64,000 nt of DNA from Hibiscus mutabilis (taxonomy: Eukaryota; Streptophyta; Magnoliopsida; Malvales; Malvaceae): positions 8,680,001-8,744,000 of the forward strand of contig CM033752.1 in NCBI GenBank assembly GCA_019671005.1. Direction: 5' to 3'. Positions within the stretch are counted from its first letter, which is position 1. Every line of letters begins with the position of its first letter. Shown piece after piece: positions 56,265 through 64,000 of the stretch. The notes beneath the pieces were generated by a model that saw only the letters and a program-made list of their open reading frames with translations, was not told where the DNA came from and did no database searches. Position numbers and translations under genes: made by a program.

Positions 56265-59055
56265 TGTAATCACTCATTTTTGTCCGGTTTGTAAATATTA
56301 TAGTACTATTTATTATTTATAGTAATTATTACATATATGAAAGTGTACGTATTAATATCTATGAGTACGTGTGGTAATATATATGTATAGGTATGTATGT
56401 TTATATGTTTATGAGTAATATATGTATACATATAAGTATTGTATGTAATATTTGAATATAAGTATATAAGTATGTATATTTGCATGTATATGTTATTTTA
56501 GTTGTTGCTATTATGTGTATGTGTGCATGTGTGATAATATGTGTGTACATGTATTAATGTAATTACATTATTGTATGTATGTAAATATATGCATGTATGT
56601 ACATTGTACACGTGATTGTATGAATGTATGTGTTATATATGTTTATTGATATATTGTGTATGTATAATATATATGTACGTTGCATATATATTATGTATAT
56701 TAATTAATGTTATTATTTTATTAATTATTATTGTTGTTAAATGGGTTGTAATTAAAAATGAAAAAATAGATCCAATATATAATAAAACCCAATTAGTTTA
56801 TTAAATTCCATGTCCATTTACAAGTTAAAACCCAAGTAAAATTACCGTTCATTTTCCACGTGCCACGTGTCAAGATCCCGTTCAGCCTTGTCTTTCTCCA
56901 GATCACATCCGGGCCGTTCGATCTTTAAACAATCATAGCCTTAGGAACAGATCTTATCCAATGGCCGAGATTAATTCTGGCCAGGATAATCCTTTCGTCT
57001 TCTAACCTCCAATCCACGTGGCTGCGCCGCCCGTGACCGCCGTACGCCTCCCTCGCCGACTCTCTAACAACCGGACATGCCAAAAACATAATTTTTTTTG
57101 GAGAAAGTCAGATCAAACACATCCAACAATAAAATCATTTATTTTGCTAAATCTTATAAGCAAAAACAAATCAGAACAAAGGAGCATATATATACCATGT
57201 AATAAGACCCATTATGTACTGAGAGATTCGAAATCAATAAATACAAAAAAAATATTCAGAGATAATATTCTCTTTAGTTTTTATTTTGAACATAAAAAAA
57301 TTATAAATAAATAAAGAAAGTTAGGGTTTACCCTTTCGACTTCGAGCCATCGCCATGCACGGTGGCTGAGGTGGGTGGTGCCGATGAACGACACCATCTA
57401 ATCGTCCCTCCTCCCCTTCTCTTTTACCAATGTGGTCAAAAGTTTTGAAATAAAAAAAGGTTTTAGTTTTTATAAAAAGGGTTCAGGTTTAAATCTAAAA
57501 AAATTTCAAGAAAGTGTGGCCTTTTGTCTTCCCGACACTGATTAGCGGTGGCCGGGGGCTGATGGCGGTGGTCGGAGTAGCCGGACCACCGCCGGTTTCT
57601 AAAAACTAAGGCAAGCGAAGGAGTTTATTTTTTGAATCAAAATTTTCAAATGGCCAAAAGCCTATTTTGGGGCTGAAGAGGTTCATTTATAGGCGTTTAT
57701 ATTTTTAAAATGGGATAATAATAATACAGTCCCTCTGTGTTTTAAAAAATGCCCCGCAACCCTTCTGCATTGTTTAATTATTTTCCTGGTCCCTGTTGTT
57801 CTTTGAAATCTTTCAAATCAATCCTAAAATTAAATGAAACCAGATTTTAAAGGCAAAATTACCTATTCAGTCCATCCACCCTATTTTATTTTTCAAAACT
57901 TCTCTACCGCATGGTATAATTACTCAAATAGTCCCTATAAGTTCTGGCTGGTTTTTAATGTCACCCCTACATTTGTTTTTAATGCTGTCAAAGGGTAAAT
58001 CACAGTCCAGTCACTCTTTCTTTCAGTGTTTTGCAATTGGGTCCCATTTTATCATTTTAAAGCTATTTTTGTATGGGTTAATTACCTTTTGGTCCCTGTT
58101 CTTTTAACTTCAGTTAATTTCAGCCTTTAATCTTTATTTTTGTTTAAATGTTTATATATGTCGTTATTTATTTATTTATTATGTTTTATTATATTCTTGC
58201 TCATATTTTATTTTTTTTTACATGATATTTATAGTTTTTTTGTGATTTGTGTATATATATTTTTATGTTTTTATGTTGTATTTTATTTAATAGATGCTGC
58301 TAATATTGTTTATATTTGATCATTAGTTTTATTTTTGGTATTAGGTTGTGTATAATGTATATTATGTATTATATGTTACGTATTATATTATGTATGTAGT
58401 TTATATTATAGGTATATATCATACATATTATATTATCTTTGTATATTAATATATATAGTAAATATTATATGTTGTATATATATTATGTTTTTATATGTAT
58501 GAATATTTTATTTTAATCATATTTATTTGTATTTATATGCACATGTTTTTTTTATTTGATATTCGTTTACGCATTATACTTCATGTTTTTAATTTATCCA
58601 TATTTTTATTTTCTCACATAGTTTTAGGCCTTTTATCCTTGTATTCTAGTGGGAGTGTCATCTTAGTCTCCGAGTGTCTTCTTCTTTGGTACCGTGGATT
58701 GAGGCAAAATGTTAATATTCGAAACTTGTATTTTAGGAATTAATAATTAAATTAAACCGAATTTTTATTTTTCTTTATAAATACGATACAAACCTATTTG
58801 GTACCAATTTTGGGCAGTAGGGGGTGTTAACCCTTTCCCATCCGTAACTAGCTCCCGAACCCAAATTTTTTAAAATCTCTGGTTTTGTTTTTACGGTGTC
58901 CGGTCTACCGAAGTGGCCGATGGAGATTCCATTTTTAATACAATTTTTTCCTAAAATTCCTCAGTTTTAATAAATTTTTCAATAAAGCGAGAAATACCCC
59001 CAAATAGAACTTTATTTTTCGTAGCGGCATTCGACTTCAAAAAATAGTCGCTACA
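56265..59055 (+). repeat. Element D 3' LTR
   Basis: 2791 bp matching 45417-48479 except for a deletion of about 220 bp at about 56845 and about 50 bp near 57620. It ends GTCGCTACA, followed by the target duplication catcg. Confidence 0.92.
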
Positions 59056-59060
59056 CATCG
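59056..59060. repeat. D target site duplication, right
   Basis: catcg versus catct on the left. Confidence 0.8.
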
Positions 59061-59640
59061 TAGTTGCATCATATCATCTTAAAAATACTAGTTATTTACC
59101 CACTTGCATCAATATCTTTACATCTATACATTAACATTACATTTAGATGCATGCATTTTCTCATTCATCATCACATCTGTTCAAAATAAAGAATCTGTCA
59201 TGTTTGACAAAGATGATGCCCTAACCGGCAAAAAAGAGACTAGCTTCATGACCCACAGTCGCAATTCAGACAGTGTAAGTGATCTCCCATTGTGGGGCAC
59301 CCAATAACCCCCTCGATAAGTTTACATTAAAAAAAGAACAAAAGAAAGAAAGAAAAAAGAGGGCCCGAATGTGGTGTCATTTTTTTGTAATGGCTTAAGG
59401 CCACATATTCAAAGTTTCAATAAAAGATGCAATCTATTTTTAATTCTTTCATTCTGTAAATATATCTGTCTATTGGATCCCCGTATATCAATTGCACAAG
59501 GGACATTTACTTTGACCCGAATGTTGAGTCCGAGTAACCTGCATCTAATTGAAATCTTAAGTTGGGTAGATTACGAATGTGTGACTCACATTTCACATTA
59601 AGGACCACAAATAATAACAAATCAATGCAATTTAATGTTC
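59061..59640 (+). other. Element C internal region after D
   Basis: No readable domain. A short open frame (59104-59307) has no recognisable motif. Confidence 0.5.
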
Positions 59641-59790
59641 AAAGCCTGGTAATAGGCATTTTTCAAAAAGCACTGCAAAGCCTGGTAATAGGCATTTTTC
59701 AAAAAGCACTCCAAAGCCCGGTAATAGGCATTTTTCAAAATGAATCAAAAAGCGCTTCAATGTTCGAAGCCTGGTAATAGGCATCCTTCG
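59641..59790 (+). repeat. four repeats with GCCTGGTAATAGGC dyad
   Basis: Units of 36-50 bp at about 59644, 59680, 59716 and 59769, each containing AAAGCCTGGTAATAGGCAT, in which GCCT and AGGC can pair, then TTTTTCAAAAAGCAC. Confidence 0.88.
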
Positions 59791-60717
59791 GATAAGAGTG
59801 GGGAATCTTTGGGGCACTCCACTGAAGTCAATTCTAATCGAGATCCTTTGCTTCATGAATGATGGTAATATTTTCAAAATCATGACAATGCTAAGTAGCT
59901 CAGGAATTTGTTGTTTGCTCTATTATTTATTTCAAGCCAAAGGAATGTGATGAAGTAAATCCCCCAAACAAAAATGAGACAAAAATGAACCTACCAAGGT
60001 AAGTTGGTCAAATACCAAAGTAGCTTAAAATGCACTTCACATCTTCAAACTTCAATTCAGCTTTTGAGGTCTCCTAGACACAGGATTTGCTTGGGGCAAT
60101 CCTCGATAAGCCATTTCAGTGTTGCACGTGCACTTGATATTCGGGGCATTCAATATTGCTTGATATATTCACAATCTGAAAAGAACCAATTTTCTTAATA
60201 AGCATCTCACATTGAAATCAGAACATGTAGTATGAGATTTGAAAAAAAATTCTCTACATTACTTACAAAGAAGTTCAAAAGAAGACACCCACAAGTTGAC
60301 ATTTGCCTAGAAAGGTAACATCTCAGAAGAAGATGGTTAAACCCACGAGAGGTTGGGGCATCAGCGACAACAGCCCATCCAGTGTGCAAGACAGAACTGT
60401 AGCAAAAATAAGACCAAGCCACTAATGGCCAGAAAGTCATGGGGCATCCTTTTGAAGTCAACATCATAGCCAACTGTGTTGCATGCCATTCATATCAACA
60501 TCATGCCATTCGACCCATCATGTATTTGCATTAAATGCATACATTACACATCAAGTTAGATGCATTCAAGCTAAGTGCATCTGCTTCATTCATACATAAA
60601 ACAAACAGGTTCAGGATGAAAAGCCTCAATCATGAAGGACAATAACAAATTGACAAACCCTTAGCCACGAAGGGAGGCCAAATCAACAAAGAAGTTGAAA
60701 CCTCAAAGAGGGAGTAT
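59791..60717 (+). other. Element C internal spacer
   Basis: About 0.9 kb without a supportable gene. It contains GGGGCAT words also seen in D and, near 60530-60600, repeated GCATTC/TGCAT words. Confidence 0.5.
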
Positions 60718-60999
60718 GGGCGAGATCTGAATAATAGAAGGGATTTGATCCCCTACACCACCGACGATGAGTCATGATATGAGAATAAATTTGATAGATC
60801 CGCTACACCACTGACGATGGAGCAGAACCTAAAAAATAGAAGGAAACGATAGTTAGTGATTGTTCACTTAGAGTTTTGAATTTTGATTTTCAAAATTTAT
60901 TTTCAGTGGTGTAGCGGATCTAACAAATTTATTTTCATATCATGACTCATCATCGGTGGTGTAGGGGATCAAATCCCTTCTATTCTTCAGATCTCGCCC
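60718..60999. repeat. 97-bp inverted repeat (hairpin) in element C
   Basis: The left arm 60718-60814 and right arm 60903-60999 are reverse complements with 4 mismatches in 97, around an 88-bp spacer. Both contain GGTGTAGGGGATCAAATCCC and CATATCATGACTCATC in the right-arm sense. A transcript of C would fold into a long stem. Confidence 0.92.
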
Positions 61000-61124
61000 C
61001 ATCGTCAGTGATGTAGCATATCCATCACACTTATTCTCTGATCTTGATTCTCCATCAGTGGTGTAGTAGGTCAACCTCTCTTCTTCAGATATTGACTCAT
61101 TGTCAGTGGTGTAGCGGATCAAAC

Positions 61125-61815
61125 AATCTTTTCGATCATGCCTCTTCGTCAGAGTTGTAGCTTGATCAAACCTTTTTCTTCAGAACTCGACTCATCGTCA
61201 GTGGTGTAGCATATCAAAATATTTCAGATCATGCCTCTTCGTCAGAGTTGTAGCTTGATCAAATCTTCCTTCCGATCATGCATCTTCGTTAGAGTTGTAT
61301 CTTGATCGTAACCTATAAACTCAGATCATGCCTCTTCGTCAAAGTCGTAGCTTGATCACCACTAACTCCTTAGATCATGACTCTTTGTGAGAGTTGTAGC
61401 TTGATCACCTTTAACTCCTCAGATCATGCCTCTTCATCAGAGTTGTAGCTTGATCTCCATCAACTAACTACTCAGATCATGCCTCTTCGTCAGAGTCGTA
61501 GCTTGATCGCCATCAACTAACTACTCAGATCATGCCTTTTCGTCAGAGTCGTAGCTTGATCGCCACTAACTCCTAAGATCATGCCTCTTCGTCAGAGTCG
61601 TAGCTTGATCGTCCTCAACTAACTCCTTAGATTATGCCTCTTCGTCAGAGTTGTAACTTGATCGCAACTAACTCTTCGAATCATGCCTCTTCATCAAAGT
61701 CGTAACTTGATCACCTCTAACCATTCAGATTATGCCTCTTCGTCAGAGTTGTAGCTTGATTGCAATCTAATTACTGGATCATGCCTCTTCGTCAGAGTCG
61801 TAGCTTGATACAATC
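61125..61815 (+). repeat. 13-unit tandem array in element C (about 50-bp period)
   Basis: A 34-bp core, GATCATGCCTCTTCGTCAGA then GTYGTAGCTTGATC, is repeated 13 times with variable 10-20 bp spacers. Core ends GATCA and TGATC are complementary. Upstream, 61000-61124 and 61190-61215 hold related CGTCAGTGGTGTAGC units, linking this array to the inverted-repeat arms. Confidence 0.93.
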
Positions 61816-62148
61816 TAATCTATCGATCTTGTCTCGCCGTCGGTAGCATAGCAGATCACCCATATTCAAACATTTTTTACCCAATTCTTTTAATTTTGCA
61901 GTTTTAAATAAATAAGTGGATACTCAGTCTGAAATAAGCTCATTTTACTCTCGCAGGTTTTATCTTTTTGAAAAGAGGGATAAAGTAGACGAGTCAACCA
62001 GATCTTGACTCTCCGTCGGTGGTGTAGTGGGTCAGCAGACGATTTCTATTTCTACAGAAGTTGGAAGAAAGTTCAGTTAGAGTTGAAAGAAGGATCGGAC
62101 CAAGAAGGATTGCTTCAGCTTGACCGAACAAAATGGTTATCTTTTAGT
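61816..62148 (+). other. Element C internal, 3' part
   Basis: Non-coding. One more CTCTCCGTCGGTGGTGTAG unit lies near 62010, related to the array. Confidence 0.5.
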
Positions 62149-62184
62149 CTTTGCTCTATTGCTGTTTCACAACAATGAGCAAAG
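62149..62184 (+). promoter_or_regulatory. hairpin overlapping C polypurine tract start
   Basis: CTTTGCTCTATTG (62149-62161) pairs with CAATGAGCAAAG (62173-62184) with a single bulge, around the loop CTGTTTCACAA. The loop core GTTTCACA is shared with D. Confidence 0.65.
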
Positions 62185-62193
62185 AGGAGCAAC
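62178..62193 (+). other. C polypurine tract
   Basis: AGCAAAGAGGAGCAAC immediately before TGTAATAACC of the 3' LTR. Confidence 0.7.
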
Positions 62194-62791
62194 TGTAATA
62201 ACCATTTTTGTCCAGGGTTTTTTTGAATAAATTATTAATAAACCCAATATAAAACAATTATCCCATAAAATATTCCAAAAATAATAAAAAATATAATTTA
62301 AATAGTCCAAAAATCTAATATCCATTTACAAATTTCCATAAGACCATACATCCCAAAGCCAAATGAGCCCAAACTAACCTAAACCCGTTTCAATTACCCT
62401 ATACCCTAAACCCATCTACCAAACCTACCCATTTTACAAACCAATACCCTACCCGGTTGACCCATCCAATACAGATCCCTACCCAGATAACTAAAAAACC
62501 CTAACCCATATGCCTTAACTGCCTTCACCCACCTCTTCACCTTTAACATTCCAAAAGGTTCCTCGGCCACTTGGCCTTTCAGCTTCTGCCACAACAATAG
62601 CTCACAGCCATGTCAGCACCACGTCGGCCACACCAGTAGCTACGCATGCAGCCATGCGCGCATCCGGCCAAAGAGAGAACACTAGCTTCATCCTCAGCCA
62701 TACGAACACTTGTAAAAAAGGACAAAGAAACGCAGTAGTGCATGTAACAAAGCCAGTCCTTTTTATTTTGGTTTTTTATCAATGTAATCGG

Positions 62792-62800
62792 CTATAAAAG
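62792..62800 (+). promoter_or_regulatory. TATA box of element C 3' LTR
   Basis: CTATAAAAG, same context as 41978-41986. Confidence 0.6.
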
Positions 62801-63645
62801 CCCCAACCAAATACTTGTAACCCTAGATGGGTAGATTTCAAAAAACCAATACAAAAATAAAAAAAATCCTAAACTATTTTTGTTCCGTATAGAAAAAAGG
62901 GAAGAGTTAGGATTTTATTCACCGTCAGTTTCCCGTCGCCAATCATCTTCACTATCTCTGTTTGATTCTTCTAGCTTCCCGTTCCAAGTCTTCTAGGGTT
63001 TCGAATCGATTCTCAAAAGGGGGATTTAAGGTTTGATTTTCAAAACGAAAAGGGAGATTTTTTTAAGCTTGTGTTTTTTAATCAAAAAATGGGAGGTCAG
63101 ATCTATTTTTTACAAAAAAAAAGTTTTCCTACGGTCGCCGGCTAGCGGTGGCTGAGGCGACGACATAGCGACTAAGGCCTGCTGGATTCTGGAAAAACAA
63201 AAGGGAGAGGGAAGAACATTTTAGAGGTTTTGCTCTGTTTTTGGGTTTTAAAAATTTGAAATGGGGCAAATGGGAGTAAAAGGCATATTTTTGCCACGGT
63301 TTTCATGTATATATTCTTCCCGGTTCAAATTCGTTTCGGCCTTCCACGACATGCGCTGTGACCTGACCTAAAAGAAAAGATTCGCGCACTTCGGTCTGTG
63401 GGATATAATTACACAACCAGTCCTCCTGGTTTTCCCTATTTTCGTTTTCAACCATGGATTAATCCCATTTTTAATCCCTCCCCACTGTTTTGTTTTTAAA
63501 ATTTCACCTTTTTATTTATGTTTTGTTTTAATTTTAGCCCTTAGTTTCTGTTTCCTTCCAATCTCAGTCCCTAATTTATGCATTTTGTATTTATATATTA
63601 TTATGTTATACATATATAGATACTATATGTTATACTATGTTACGA

Positions 63646-64000
63646 ATATTATATTATATTATATTATATTATATTATATTATATTATATTATATTATATT
63701 ATATTATATTATATTATATTATATTATATTATATTATATTATATTATATTATATTATATTATATTATATTATATTATATTATATTATATTATATTATATT
63801 ATATTATATTATATTATATTATATTATATTATATTATATTATATTATATTATATTATATTATATTATATTATATTATATTATATTATATTATATTATATT
63901 ATATTATATTATATTATATTATATTATATTATATTATATTATATTATATTATATTATATTATATTATATTATATTATATTATATTATATTATATTATATT
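63646..64000. repeat. (ATATT)n microsatellite in C 3' LTR
   Basis: At least 71 perfect pentamers, continuing past the window edge. The same LTR position holds about 40 in the 5' LTR. Confidence 0.98.

Larger units (their letters stand above)
45417..59055 (+). mobile_element. Element D: Ogre/Tat-like non-autonomous retrotransposon with gag pieces
   Basis: The LTRs are 45417-48479 and 56265-59055, both starting TGTAATCACT and ending GTCGCTACA. The primer site at 48483 and polypurine tract at 56250-56264 are of the same type as in C, and the LTR ends resemble C's, so C and D are related families. The 7.8 kb internal region holds decayed gag modules (49111-52100) but no protease, reverse transcriptase or integrase; the rest is repeats. 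It sits inside the internal region of C. Confidence 0.9.
21880..64000 (+). mobile_element. Element C: Ogre/Tat-like non-autonomous LTR retrotransposon (outermost of nest)
   Basis: Its 5' LTR starts at 21880 (TATAATAGCC, decayed TGTAATAACC) and ends at 44387; its 3' LTR starts at 62194 (TGTAATAACC) and runs off the window. Without the E2 insertion the 5' LTR is about 3.06 kb. A primer site TGGCGACTCCGTTGGGGAC follows at 44390, of the type used by Ogre/Tat elements. Without the D insertion the internal region is only about 4.2 kb and holds repeats, a large inverted repeat and a polypurine tract, but no recognisable gag or pol. It is therefore a LARD-like element needing proteins in trans. Candidate left target duplication is gaaca (21875-21879). 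Confidence 0.82.
62194..64000 (+). repeat. Element C 3' LTR, partial
   Basis: It matches 21880-22259 and 41710-43050 of the 5' LTR but lacks the inverted duplication. It runs off the window inside the microsatellite. Confidence 0.9.

Noticed and set aside
61125..61815. Regular array considered as CRISPR
   Set aside because: Spacers are short (10-20 bp), similar to one another and in a retrotransposon; not a CRISPR array.

Overview
This is a plant nuclear window, most likely from a eudicot with a repeat-rich genome. It holds one intron-containing pentatricopeptide-repeat (PPR) family gene in a large amount of Ty3/gypsy LTR retrotransposon DNA (Tekay-type chromovirus, Athila and Ogre/Tat-like lineages). 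I cannot name the species from the sequence. No bacterial operon, CRISPR array or rRNA gene was seen. Identities and dates are by-eye readings, not computed alignments.

Layout. 1-8812: a Tekay/Del-like chromovirus (E1) on the minus strand. Its 3' LTR is cut by the window start, its gag-pol is degraded but readable in order, and its 5' LTR is about 3.47 kb. 8813-9490: probable tail of an older LTR element. 9580-10378: a non-autonomous hAT-like element. 12170-16543: the only cellular gene, an 8-exon PPR-like gene on the minus strand, with a one-base frameshift in exon 7. 17535-21879: old, mostly unassignable repeat DNA with a 124-bp tandem duplication and a tRNA-like promoter.

21880-64000 is a four-element nest, all on the plus strand. 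Element C, an Ogre/Tat-like element with about 3 kb LTRs and no recognisable coding capacity, is the outermost and runs off the window end. A second Tekay element (E2, 22260-41704, target duplication tgcct) sits in C's 5' LTR. An Athila element (A, 31436-39523, target duplication gtttt) sits in E2's 3' LTR. A relative of C (element D, 45417-59055, target duplication catct/catcg) sits in C's internal region. D retains only rearranged gag pieces plus several kilobases of tandem repeats. C must be older than E2 and D, and E2 older than A.

Most notable points: C's 5' LTR contains an inverted duplication of about 240 bp that preserves the empty target site of E2. C and D both place a hairpin with the shared loop core GTTTCACA just upstream of the polypurine tract, although the stems differ. 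D joins a gag zinc knuckle to a coiled coil and then carries a second gag with its own knuckle. The Athila element is peppered with a GTTGCC-NN-GGCAAC dyad in both LTR and coding linkers. C carries a 97-bp inverted repeat followed by a 13-unit array. I see no functioning novel system; the interest lies in the non-coding architecture of the C/D family.
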